DNA of 64,000 nt, from NCBI RefSeq assembly GCF_000712595.1, contig NZ_JOTN01000019.1, positions 1 to 64,000 of the forward strand, read 5' to 3'. This document shows positions 25,721 through 34,681 of the stretch, in pieces. The position numbers and the translations under genes were made by a program. Each line of letters opens with the position of its first letter. Within the stretch, counting starts at the first letter, position 1. The notes below the pieces were generated by a model. That model was not told where the DNA came from. It worked only from the letters and a program-made list of their open reading frames with translations, and made no database searches. Source of the DNA: Bacillus manliponensis (GTDB taxonomy: Bacteria > Bacillota > Bacilli > Bacillales > Bacillaceae_G).

Positions 25721-26365
25721 ATGATAGAAGTCGATAGAAATGGTGAAGCGTACTGGAGTCGAACTGTTGATTTAGGTGTTTTAGGGGAGTTTAATAACAT
25801 TTTTATAAATTTAGATGGATGCGATATAACAGGAGAAACGGATGATATGTCGCAAGAAGAGAAGATAGAAAAAGCTACAAAGTACTATTGTAGTAGGTTT
25901 AAGGAGTTAGAAGAAAATGTGGACTTTATAAATGAACAATTTTTAATATGGATTATAACACACTTATGTGATATAGAATATCCATTTTGGGAATCTGGTG
26001 ATGAGAGTGAAGGCAGAGAAGGTTATCCGGATTATATAGTTGAAGAAGAGATGAAAAAATATGAAGATGAGAATGGACAATTCAAACACGATCCGTATAG
26101 TCCAAGTCCAATTTATAAAGAAATTCAGGAGTATAATCCACATAATAATAAAAATCATTTATCAAGCTATGAAATTGTAGCGAAACATTTACCAGTTCTT
26201 GATTTGAAAAAACTTGTCGATACAATTAGAACAGATAGCATAGATACATATGAAGATCATGTGAATTTTCAAGTGAGTAGCGAGGTTTGTGGTGGCATGT
26301 TACTTTGTGCTACTTACGGAACAATATACGCTAATAATGAGCTAGAAGTTACGCATAATTGTTAA
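25721..26365 (+). CDS. Uncharacterised acidic protein at the end of the toxin array
   Basis: ATG 25721 is favoured because AGGGGAG lies just upstream; ATG 25697 adds eight residues and lacks an RBS. The 214-residue protein is acidic and soluble, with IFINLDGCDITGETDDMSQE near the start and VCGGMLLCATYGTIYANNE near the end. It follows array spacer 3 and has no toxin tip before it, so it may be an orphan immunity gene whose cassette was lost. The family is not recognised. Confidence 0.6.
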   Translation: MIEVDRNGEAYWSRTVDLGVLGEFNNIFINLDGCDITGETDDMSQEEKIEKATKYYCSRFKELEENVDFINEQFLIWIITHLCDIEYPFWESGDESEGREGYPDYIVEEEMKKYEDENGQFKHDPYSPSPIYKEIQEYNPHNNKNHLSSYEIVAKHLPVLDLKKLVDTIRTDSIDTYEDHVNFQVSSEVCGGMLLCATYGTIYANNELEVTHNC

Positions 26366-26457
26366 TACAAAATAGAATTTACTTCTTGTAAGTATGTTTT
26401 AATTTACTACACAACTAAGAATCATTTCTTACATAAGAAAGGGGTATAAGAAGTTAG

Positions 26458-27456
26458 ATGAAAAGACTGAAAGCTGTAATATTGTTAGTGGGATGTTTCT
26501 TATTTTTAAGCGGTTGTAATTATGAAAATGAAAAACAAGTAGAAAAATATGTGAAAGACAAACATGGATTTGATGTTGCTGTGACGCAATGGGGCGGTAT
26601 AAACTCAGGGAATATGGGACATACATACCATACCGTTCAAGCAAAAGATAATAAAAATATTCAATTTCGAGTAGAAGTAAATGGTTTTTTCTATTCTAGA
26701 ATAGTAGGCGATGAATATGATTACGGAAAAAATACATATGAGGAATATAAAAAACTCAAATCTGTTTTAAAGGAAATGAAAAAGTTAGGCTACGAGGAAT
26801 GTGAAAATGAAAGTGCTCTTCAGTATATCGTTGATTATGATAATGGAGAGAAACCAACTGACGAGTTGCTATTAACATTAAAATCGAGTAACAAGATTGA
26901 TTATAGTAAATTTGAATCAGCAGAATTGGATCGGTTATTTGCGTTATTCCAGCTCATTCAGAAGAGTAATAGCAAAATAGCAGAAATTGAAATCAGGGAT
27001 TATAATGGTGAATATATAGGTTTACCTTTTGAAAACGTGCAAGAAGTTACAACGAAAGAAGAGCTGCTAATAACAATGAAAGATAATGTAAGAACTTATT
27101 GGACATATCTTATTCAAACTCAAACAAAAATAGGAGAGAGATTAGAAGAAATTCAAAATGAACATTTTGAATTTGAAGATATTACTTGCTCGGATCTGGA
27201 AAACGGGGAGTGTTTGGAGTATGAGGTGGATTTAGTGTTTAATGACGATATGGCGCAATATAAAAACAACTCTCGTGTAATTGAGGATTTGACAAAGATG
27301 GTCACTATTATGAAAGAAGAACTATATAATAAGGAATTCAACATATATTTAGAAAATAAGGATGGAACAAGAATGACAGCATGGTTATCATCGGAAGAAA
27401 TTAAACAAAGTAATAACATTGAAGAACTTGTAAAAGAAGAGTATCCGGAGTATTGA
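26458..27456 (+). CDS. Lipoprotein of unknown function, 332 aa
   Basis: The signal peptide MKRLKAVILLVGCFLFLSGC ends in a lipobox (LSGC), so Cys20 is lipidated. The mature part is acidic, with KYVKDKHGFDVAVTQWGGIN soon after the anchor, and helical charged stretches; no known catalytic motif is visible. Similar large acidic lipoproteins occur in Bacillus near secretion loci, but I assign no role. The RBS (AAAGGGG) is weakly spaced. A small hairpin at 27528-27550 follows. Confidence 0.75.
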   Translation: MKRLKAVILLVGCFLFLSGCNYENEKQVEKYVKDKHGFDVAVTQWGGINSGNMGHTYHTVQAKDNKNIQFRVEVNGFFYSRIVGDEYDYGKNTYEEYKKLKSVLKEMKKLGYEECENESALQYIVDYDNGEKPTDELLLTLKSSNKIDYSKFESAELDRLFALFQLIQKSNSKIAEIEIRDYNGEYIGLPFENVQEVTTKEELLITMKDNVRTYWTYLIQTQTKIGERLEEIQNEHFEFEDITCSDLENGECLEYEVDLVFNDDMAQYKNNSRVIEDLTKMVTIMKEELYNKEFNIYLENKDGTRMTAWLSSEEIKQSNNIEELVKEEYPEY

Positions 27457-27758
27457 ACTTAAGTTTCTTATTTGATGTGAAAGTATGATATAGATTAGTA
27501 AATGAATCGTTTGTTTTTAGAGTGAAAGAGCATGTTTTCAAAATATGCTCTTCCTTTCTATGAGATGAAATGGGTTTCCATGAAGGTTTATGAACAGAAA
27601 TTGTCCACCTATCCTGAATAAAGATGGTTCTGTTACGTGAAAAGAAAAAGAGCATCTGGAATTGAAAGATCGATTAAGGAACTGTTGAGTGACAATAAGT
27701 CGTTCCGTTAAAGGGCCATTTTATTAAAGAAGCAAGTTGATTTATAATTTATTTAGGG
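27457..27758. other. Non-coding gap
   Basis: I see only the hairpin GAGCAT...ATGCTC at 27528-27550, a possible weak terminator. No convincing gene is present on either strand. Confidence 0.4.
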
Positions 27759-27770
27759 GTGAAAATAGTG

Positions 27771-27944
27771 ATGTATCTTATTAGTGAACTTGCAGAAAAA
27801 TGTGGGGTCAACAAAGAAACAATTCGTTACTACGAAAGAATGGGGATAGTATTAGAACCTTCTCAAACAGATTCAGGGTATAGGGTGTATTCATCTGAAA
27901 CAGTTGATCGAATTCGATTTATTAAACGTGTGGATTTGAATTAA
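27771..27944 (+). pseudogene. Truncated MerR-family regulator
   Basis: The frame encodes [27 protein letters not shown] and [20 protein letters not shown], a complete MerR winged-helix DNA-binding start, and stops after about 57 residues where a full MerR would continue through its second wing, dimerisation helix and metal-binding cysteines. It is therefore a 5' fragment. A start at GTG 27759 is also possible. It points toward the dead metallo-hydrolase gene. Confidence 0.75.
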
Positions 27945-28272
27945 AGTTCAGTCTTTTATAAAAAAGCCTGCTCGTTTATAAGAAAGTTTGATAATTTTAA
28001 AAAAGATTGATTGAAAGTCCTGTATTTTAATACAGGACTTTTCTTGTTCAGCAGTCAGGCTATTTTTTGAATAGAAAAAGGGTTTATTAAAAATAAACCG
28101 AAGCTTTAAGCTATTCAAATAACAAAGATGGTTAGTACAATAATGCATAATTAATGAACTAAATAAAAATAGTATTTTAAGTACAAGATTAGCTTTATTT
28201 TTCCAATCTTCTTGTGTAATCAAACCCATTCTTTGACAGCAATAAAATCTAATTATAAAGGAGACTAAAGTT
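27945..28272. terminator. Gap containing a strong terminator (28015-28040)
   Basis: AAGTCCTGTATT and AATACAGGACTT form a near-perfect stem followed by T-rich DNA at 28015-28045. The rest of the interval shows nothing; a 93-codon minus-strand frame across it looks accidental. Confidence 0.7.
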
Positions 28273-28906
28273 ATGGGGATTTCTAAGGGAGTAGAGATGC
28301 TACACCTTGAATTTTATGGGATCAGGAAATGGCTGTTTTAATAGAAACTGGATTCCCTGGACAAATTGAAGATTGACACGTAGCAATGGATAAGGTAGGA
28401 GTGTCGTTTGATAAACTAAAAGTCGTGATTTTGACGCATCAGGATATAGGTCATATAGGCAGTCTTTCTGAAATATTGCAGAATTGTGGAAGTAATATTA
28501 AAGTTTATGCTCACGAACTAGATAAGCCTTATATCCATGGGGATTTACCTCTTTTGAAAGATGGACACATAGAGAATTCAAGAATCCACTGAAGCGAAAA
28601 GCGGATGATACCTTGATTGATGGTCAAGAACTGCCGTGTTGTGGCGGGATTCTTATTATCCATACTCTAGGGCATGCTCCTGGCCATATCAGTTTATATT
28701 TGAAGAAAAGTAAAACGCTTGTTGCTGGGAATTCGATGTATAGTGTAAACGGAACACTGGAGGAGATTCATTTTCCAACCACTTTGGATATAAAGACTGC
28801 TCGACAGTCTTTGAAGAAATATTTAGACCTAGATATTGAATCCGTGGTTTGTTACTACGGAGGATTAAGTAAGGTAAATATTAATGAGCAGATTCAAAAA
28901 TTATAG
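28273..28906 (+). pseudogene. Metallo-beta-lactamase-fold hydrolase, inactivated
   Basis: After AAAGGAG, ATG 28273 begins MGISKGVEMLHLEF, then the frame shifts to WDQEMAVLIETGFPGQIED, meets TGA at 28374-28376, continues as AMDKVGVSFDKLKVVILTHQ, stops again near 28590 and resumes as IDGQELPCCGG...HTLGHAPGHISLYL to 28906. Besides frameshifts and stops, metal ligands look changed: the family HxDH site reads HQDIGH, GDSM reads GNSM and a late CYHGG reads CYYGG. The gene is clearly dead. Confidence 0.85.
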
Positions 28907-29003
28907 AGGATATTAATAATGAATTACCATTTATTGAGGTGTTGTTACTAAACAGTGTGAAGGTTGAAGAGTAGCTGTTCTAGTAATGATAAAGGAGGGT
29001 ATA

Positions 29004-29798
29004 ATGTACACAATTGGACAAGTGGCAAAATTTTTAGATGTATCTAGAGATACCTTAAAATTTTATGAGGAAAAGGGATTAGTGAAGCCTAAGCAAAATA
29101 GTGAGAATGGGTATAGAAAATATAATCATTTTGATATATATGATATAACAACAGTAAATTTCTATAGAGAAATTGATATTGAAATAAAAAAAATACAAGA
29201 ATTAAGAAAAGGTAAGAGTGTAGAGGGAATACAATCATTATTAGAAGAGAAAGAACAAGAGGTTTTAGAGGAAATAGAATATAAAAAACTACTGTTAAAA
29301 AAGCTTCAGGTCGTAAAAGAAGATTGCGAAAAAATTAAACAATTTCTAGGTGTATACGCAGTAAAAGAAATGAAGCCTTTAGAAATAAAAGGAGAAATAG
29401 AGCATTTTACTGCATATGATGAATACGACACACTAAAAGAAAGCACAGACAGTTTAAAAAAAGCAGTGATTCTCACATCTTTAAGAAGAGTCATACGTTT
29501 CAATGAAGATGGTATTCTTGAAGAAAAATTTATCATTGTAAGAGAAGTGGAATATTTTGATAAAGAGATAGATGGTGAGATTCTATCTCATCCAAAATGT
29601 ATTTATACAGTTGTTGAAGATGGAAGATGGTCAACGGGTGGGAAAAATACTGATCATAAAGTGGAAGCTAGTTTAAGAAAAGTAGCAAAAGAAAAAGGGT
29701 ATGAACTTTTGGGGCTTGTTTATATAAATCTATTACTTACCACTTATGAAGATGGACTTGAACGTATTTTTTTAGAAATTTATGTACCTATAAAGTGA
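29004..29798 (+). CDS. MerR-family regulator with carboxyl effector domain
   Basis: The product of about 264 residues has a MerR DNA-binding domain at 1-70 (YTIGQVAKFLDVSRDTLKFYEEKGLV...GYRKYNHFDIYDI), a coiled-coil dimerisation helix with ELRKGKSVEGIQSLLEEKEQ and a carboxyl domain of about 140 residues like the ligand-binding part of BmrR-type activators. It would sense a small molecule and twist the spacer of a target promoter. ATG 29004 follows AAAGGAGGG; the earlier ATG at 28986 is before the RBS. The regulated gene may be the downstream CPBP gene, by position only. Confidence 0.85.
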   Translation: MYTIGQVAKFLDVSRDTLKFYEEKGLVKPKQNSENGYRKYNHFDIYDITTVNFYREIDIEIKKIQELRKGKSVEGIQSLLEEKEQEVLEEIEYKKLLLKKLQVVKEDCEKIKQFLGVYAVKEMKPLEIKGEIEHFTAYDEYDTLKESTDSLKKAVILTSLRRVIRFNEDGILEEKFIIVREVEYFDKEIDGEILSHPKCIYTVVEDGRWSTGGKNTDHKVEASLRKVAKEKGYELLGLVYINLLLTTYEDGLERIFLEIYVPIK

Positions 29799-30003
29799 AA
29801 ATTTAATCAGTGGGGGTACTTCACCTTTCACTGGATAGAGGAACACAACTAAAACCTGCACATGCTGTTATAACTGGTGGAGTCTTATTGTTCATTCATG
29901 CGGGTATTGACCTGTGAGTAACCCCTAGGTTTATGCTGAAGGTATTCGTTAATATGAGTATTATAATATTGACGAAATACTTAGTTTGAAGCGGGGGATC
30001 TGT

Positions 30004-30837
30004 ATGAGTAGAGAAAAGAAGCTAAAAAAGCCGGTAGCAAGTTTTATTCTACTAACCAATATCATTTTTTTTCCACTTTTTTGTCTTGTAGGGGTCATAA
30101 AGATATTGGGACTTCCTACATGGGTTTTTGATGTCGTGCGCTGTATATCAGCTTGGTCTTCAACCTTTGCTTTTGCAATACTATTTAAAAAAATCTATCC
30201 TGGGCAGAGTTTTATACATTTTGTTAAAAATAAATTCAAGACTAAACTTAGATTTTCTGTGATTCTTTCTGTAATTACGATTCAAGCCTTCATATTTATG
30301 CTGATTTTGTTTCTCGTATTGAATAATAGTGAAGTAGACTCTATTTTTACTATATCTTCATGGGGAATGCTGTTCTATTACTTTTTAAAAAATCTTCTGT
30401 CAGGGCCACTAGGTGAAGAATTAGGGTGGAGAGGTTTTGCTCAAGTTGAGCTTCAAAAGAAACATTCGCCATTAAAAGCTTCGATAATCATAGGATTTTG
30501 GTGGGGGATGTGGCATCTACCTATATGGTTTACTACAGGGTTTATGGGCATGGATTTGATCAAATATATTCTATTCTTTATGATTTCAATCGTATCTACT
30601 ACGATTATCATGGCAGCGTTTTATAATTTAAATCAGAATTTAATCATCCCAATCATCATCCATCAATTCTTTAATTTTTTTATCGGCTTAATAAACGGAA
30701 ACTTAATCGATTTAATCATGTATAACGCAATTTTTTATTTAGTAGTAGCAGTTTTAATCATCATTATCAATCCAAAGAAAGTATTGTATGGCAAGAAAGC
30801 TACAAACATTATTAATGGAAAGCATTACATGATTTAG
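30004..30837 (+). CDS. CPBP-family intramembrane glutamic endopeptidase
   Basis: Roughly 277 residues with about seven or eight membrane helices. The CPBP (Abi/Rce1-like) motifs are present: EELGWRGFAQVEL near 140-152 with the catalytic double glutamate, WHLPIWFTT near 172 and HQFFNFF near 220. Such enzymes cleave membrane-embedded peptides, in bacteria often for bacteriocin immunity or maturation. ATG 30004 follows a GGGGG-rich site; the TTG at 29986 is less likely. It follows the MerR gene by about 200 bases. Confidence 0.87.
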   Translation: MSREKKLKKPVASFILLTNIIFFPLFCLVGVIKILGLPTWVFDVVRCISAWSSTFAFAILFKKIYPGQSFIHFVKNKFKTKLRFSVILSVITIQAFIFMLILFLVLNNSEVDSIFTISSWGMLFYYFLKNLLSGPLGEELGWRGFAQVELQKKHSPLKASIIIGFWWGMWHLPIWFTTGFMGMDLIKYILFFMISIVSTTIIMAAFYNLNQNLIIPIIIHQFFNFFIGLINGNLIDLIMYNAIFYLVVAVLIIIINPKKVLYGKKATNIINGKHYMI

Positions 30838-31079
30838 TGATAGTTTGTACAGCTATACACTTCAACTATCGGGCGCTATTCTTTTACAGAGAAAGCGTCT
30901 TTTTCTTGTATTTCAAGTGTTCTCATGGTTAAGTAATTTTTTGTTTTCTACGATTATTGAATAACTAGCGTATAAAAGAGACTCTCCTTTAATATAATGG
31001 AATCTAGATTAATTGATTTGCAGAATGGGAGCGTGAAGAATAATGTTATTATCTGAGGCCTAGGAACAGTATCAATTAG
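30838..31079. other. Non-coding gap
   Basis: No gene is seen. A block near 30864-30905 (ATCGGGCGCTATTCTTTTAC plus AGAGAAAGCGTCTTTTTCTT) resembles one near 33028 and may be a degenerate terminator region common to such gaps. Confidence 0.3.
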
Positions 31080-31897
31080 ATAAAAAATGAGGGATATTCA
31101 CCTCTGACTTTAAAAGTATATTGTTTTCAATATAATCTCTTATTACGTTATTCGGGTGACATTAACATGAGTGAATTTACTACAGAAAAACTAAAGGGCT
31201 ACTTCATTGAAGCAGGAGAACACTTAAAGCCAGTTTAGTTTAGGACATCGAGTTCGTTGCATCAAATCACTTTTTAGATGGACACATGATGAAGGCTTTA
31301 TTCTTAAAAACCTTGCTGCTAAATTAACAGAACCAAAGTTAGGCAATAGAATCCCAAAATTTCTTTCTGAACTAGAGATTGAACATCTTAGGGAAGCATG
31401 TCATAACTCAATGGAGAATGCATTATTTGAATTTTTGTATTCTACTGGCTGCCGTATTGGGGAAGTCGTAAAACTGAATCGTGACGATATTAACTTCTCA
31501 ACGAATTAATTCTGTCATTGTACATGGGAAAGGTGATAAAGAAAGGGAAGTATACTTTAATACTTGTTGTACCATTCGGTTAAAAAGGTATCTAGATGAA
31601 AGAAATGATGAGGAGCCTTGTTTGTTTATTACGGAAAGAAGGCCAAAAAGACGTATGAGTATTGATGATAACCTAAGATTTATTATCAAACGTATATCGA
31701 ATCGTGCTGGGGTTAAAAAGAGTATTCATCCTCATCAATTACGTCACAGCTATGCTACACATATGATGAACAACGGTGCGCTTTTCCCTGGTAAGGTAGA
31801 GAGCTCTCACCAAATTGATGAATTTATAGAAATCGATGATTTAATCAAAGCGACAGCCACCTATGCCAAAGCATTATATGAATTAAGCCACTTATAA
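31080..31897 (+). pseudogene. Tyrosine recombinase (XerC/D-like), degenerate
   Basis: Pieces of a phage-integrase-family protein appear in different frames. Up to about 31238 they lie in one frame (SEFTTEKLKGYFIEAGEHLK), then shift to LGHRVRCIKSLFRWTHDEGF and TGCRIGEVVKLNRDDINF up to 31508, then shift again to INSVIVHGKGDKEREVYFNT and HPHQLRHSYATHMMNNGA. The catalytic R of TGCRIGE and HxLRH are visible, but the end with the nucleophilic tyrosine is replaced by an unrelated tail, PGKVESSHQIDEFIEIDDLI. The gene cannot make an active recombinase. Confidence 0.85.
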
Positions 31898-32035
31898 AAT
31901 CAAAGGCCAGGTATGTCGTTTAGCCAACAGTTCAACTAGAAAAATAAAATGTGCCCTATAGAGTACTTTACTTGTCATGATGAAGGAATAAAAGCTGGAT
32001 GAGCCGAATAAGTCATAGTGATCATGGTTTTGTTG

Positions 32036-32082
32036 TATTCTCAATATAAATGATTGGAGTATTTCATTGAGAATATTTTTTT
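32036..32082 (+). terminator. Intrinsic terminator in the 31898-32343 gap
   Basis: TATTCTCAAT and ATTGAGAATA form a ten-pair stem with a 20-base loop, followed by seven Ts. The rest of this 446-base gap holds no gene that I can support. Confidence 0.65.
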
Positions 32083-32343
32083 CGTTATATGGCCGACAGT
32101 CGAAAATGAAGGTTATTTTATGCGTATGAATGGCTTTTTTCGAAGTTGATTGAGGATTATTGTTATCGTCACCCGGAAATTTCGGGTTACCCTGCCATGT
32201 TGGAGAGAAAGGTATGTCTAATATGGAAGGGATCGCTTGGATTTGATTTTTACCTTTTTAGGACCGATTAATTATACTATAGTCAGATTTTTCTTGTCTT
32301 TTAACTTTGAAAGATTACACTAAACAGTGAGGAGATTGGTTGT

Positions 32344-32841
32344 ATGCAAGTTGTAACCAAAATGTTTTTAGAACAACTCGACATGCATTGTCATGAGAAT
32401 GATTGGTTTGCATCCATGGATCAGGCGCTTCATGGAGTCAGTGCAGCTGAGGCAGCATGGACAAGTTCGGGAATCAGCAATTCGATTTGGCAGATTGTCA
32501 ACCACTTGATATTTTGGAATGAAGACGTAATCCATCGAATCAAGGTCACAGAGAATCCGCATAAGGCAGAAGACAATGAAGAAACCTTTGGAAATCCGGG
32601 GGATCCAGAAGACGAAATTGGGTGGGCCCAGACAGTGCAGCGCCTCAATGAAGTCATGAATAAATTAAAAACGGTCATTGCGGACCTTGACGATGAAAAG
32701 TTAAAAGCTCCGTATGCAGCTAACAGGTACTCTATTGAGCGTTTACTCAGTAATATCATGATGCACGATACATATCATCTCGGCCAAATTGTTCTGTTGC
32801 GAAAGTTGCAATCCTCTTGGGGCGGCGTTGATTGGTCCTAA
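32344..32841 (+). CDS. DinB-family protein
   Basis: The protein has 165 residues and the DinB/YfiT four-helix bundle, with the metal-binding triad H54 (WQIVNHLIFWNED), H141 and H145 (MMHDTYHLGQIV). DinB-like proteins in Bacillus include bacillithiol S-transferases and related thiol or damage-response enzymes; the substrate is not known here. AGTGAGGAG precedes ATG 32344. The base composition is higher in GC than its neighbours, hinting at acquisition from another lineage. Confidence 0.9.
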   Translation: MQVVTKMFLEQLDMHCHENDWFASMDQALHGVSAAEAAWTSSGISNSIWQIVNHLIFWNEDVIHRIKVTENPHKAEDNEETFGNPGDPEDEIGWAQTVQRLNEVMNKLKTVIADLDDEKLKAPYAANRYSIERLLSNIMMHDTYHLGQIVLLRKLQSSWGGVDWS

Positions 32842-33150
32842 AGCACCATAATTCAGCGACCTTCCTCGCCCAGCCGTAGAAGCAGTATTGAAGGTGTGAA
32901 ACCCCTTTACATTTTCTATGGTGAAGTGGGTGATTTTCCTGCTTTATGGATGGTTAAACGGGTGTGATAGTCAAATAAATTAGAACGTATTTGCAGAGAG
33001 ATCTTTCGCATATTTCATTGTTTAACAGTCGGGCGCGATTGTGGAATAAGAAAGGAGATTACATATTAGTCATATAAAATATGTAATCTCCTTTAAATTA
33101 TTTGTTTTTTAAAATTTAGATCTTGATAAAATCTTTTTTAACAGTACTCT
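32842..33150. terminator. Gap with a long hairpin (33051-33094)
   Basis: AAAGGAGATTACATATT (33051-33067) and its exact complement (33078-33094) form a 17-pair stem with a ten-base loop, flanked by A and T tracts, a bidirectional terminator. The preceding 200 bases show no gene. Confidence 0.75.
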
Positions 33151-33154
33151 AACA

Positions 33155-33214
33155 GAAGTCCCTTTCCTCAAGCGCGTGTAGGATATAGTCTAGTGGTAGG
33201 GAGGGGTCATTCAC
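33155..33214 (+). repeat. IS200/IS605-type right-end-like relic
   Basis: GAAGTCCCTTTCCTC pairs with GGGAGGGG, and the element ends GGGGTCATTCAC. The same end occurs at 41975-41986 behind a similar hairpin. This resembles the right ends of IS200/IS605 elements, but no transposase is near, so it is at most a relic. Confidence 0.4.
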
Positions 33215-33282
33215 AAGGATTCGTTTTACGTGCTGAAAAATAAAAATTTGCGGAATATGTACTTTCTAATACTATTAGGTTT

Positions 33283-33858
33283 TTAAGAGTTTGATGGATA
33301 CCAAGAAAATTTCGTATCACTATTAAGTGGTTTATTCTGAGTTTCCTTTTTGATTAGGCTGAACCATTCATTTAATATTTGTGCTTTCGGTAATTGAGAG
33401 GCGGGATCGTCTTCCCAGATAATGTGTGAAAACCAGGCCTTTGTTTCCCATTCAAATTGCAATTCTGCAAACGAAATTGTAGGATGGTTCGCTTCACGAA
33501 ATTGTTTGTTGACGGCATCTGCAACTTCCGAAGCTTGAGGTAATAACTCGTGTTCAATTCTTTTTTTTATTGTCTGATTTTCTAACTGATTCCAAAAATA
33601 CAAGTGCCCGTTAATTTGATAAAAAATATCAAAAGAAACCTCTCCTTTTTTAAAATTAACTAAAACAAAAGCACGTTCCACATTATTGTCAGCGGCTTTT
33701 ACAGTATTGATAATTAAATTTTGTGCCATTGATACCCAAAAGCTGTTTGCTTCTTCTATTGGAGATTCAACATATAATTCTTCATTTAATTCATTGAGGG
33801 TTGACTCTCTATTGTTTACTTGTTCTACTTTTTTAAAAAGTCTACTAAAAAAACTCAT
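33283..33858 (-). CDS. Uncharacterised cytoplasmic protein, 191 aa
   Basis: ATG 33858 on the minus strand is preceded by GGAGGAG, so it is a real gene. The product begins MSFFSRLFKKVEQVNNREST and has VSMAQNLIINTVKAADNNVE, FDIFYQINGHLYFWNQLEN and FEWETKAWFSHIIWEDDP; it is soluble and moderately acidic. The aromatic-rich strands recall immunity-type proteins found near polymorphic toxins, but I cannot name a family. Confidence 0.65.
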   Translation of the reverse strand: MSFFSRLFKKVEQVNNRESTLNELNEELYVESPIEEANSFWVSMAQNLIINTVKAADNNVERAFVLVNFKKGEVSFDIFYQINGHLYFWNQLENQTIKKRIEHELLPQASEVADAVNKQFREANHPTISFAELQFEWETKAWFSHIIWEDDPASQLPKAQILNEWFSLIKKETQNKPLNSDTKFSWYPSNS

Positions 33859-34083
33859 GATTTCTCCTCCTTGTTTCCATTTCTTTATTTTGTATTCCTA
33901 AACTTGGATGTAAATCGATGTTATTGACAATATAATCATATCATTTTCAGATGAGGTATGCCGGACATACATATCATACTGTTCGTATACACTAAATAAA
34001 ACGTTCTTTTTTCAATCTGTAAAAACAAGTAAAACAAAGCATGAAAAATGACTTTTACAAATTCAAGGGAAGGCTAAAATATT

Positions 34084-34449
34084 ATGAATAAAGTAGAAAA
34101 TATAATAAGATGCTGTAATCGGAATGATGATGTGTTTCGTACATATATAGTTTGTTTACTTCAATTAAAATCTCATAATGAAGAGTTTAACAAGGTATGC
34201 CAGGAATTAAGAGCAGATTATTTAGTAAGGGGAATTTGTGAACGGGAAGTTGATAAGATTATTAAAGAGAGTAAAGAGTACGAAACATATTACTTACCAA
34301 AAGTATTGAGATGGGATTTTCTACGAGAAAATCCTTTGATGATCGAAAATGTTTGCATGACATTATTTGCATATAGAAGATTAGATCTTTCATATGAGGA
34401 ATGGGGAAATGTAATAAGATGCATGGAAAACAATGAATTGCTTTTATAG
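34084..34449 (+). CDS. Uncharacterised helical protein, 121 aa
   Basis: MNKVENIIRCCNRNDDVFRT opens an all-helical small protein with four cysteines scattered without a ribbon pattern. AAGGGAAGG lies upstream of ATG 34084. No family is recognised. The following 230 bases contain short remnants but no supported gene. Confidence 0.55.
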   Translation: MNKVENIIRCCNRNDDVFRTYIVCLLQLKSHNEEFNKVCQELRADYLVRGICEREVDKIIKESKEYETYYLPKVLRWDFLRENPLMIENVCMTLFAYRRLDLSYEEWGNVIRCMENNELLL

Positions 34450-34681
34450 TTATGATGTAAAAAGCTAGTATAAAAGTGAATGGAATTAGAAAAGCAGCAG
34501 AAGAACTACAAATTGAAAGAGAAGAAGTGTTAATTCTTCAACATATCGTCTTGTCACAGTAAGGGAAGCGGATTAGGGTAGTCCGAAAGAACCGCTTGTG
34601 CGAGAAGCAGAACTTTTTATAAATAGACAAATGTATGATATATAAAAGTATAGTTACTTTTATATCGAAAGGATGAAGCGT

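Noticed and set aside
27948-28229. Minus-strand open frame of 93 codons
   Set aside because: It runs through a strong terminator, has no RBS and its translation looks random.
33283-33858. Assignment to the YezG/DUF600 immunity family
   Set aside because: Some strand-like motifs look similar, but known YezG sequences as I remember them do not align, so the gene is left unnamed.
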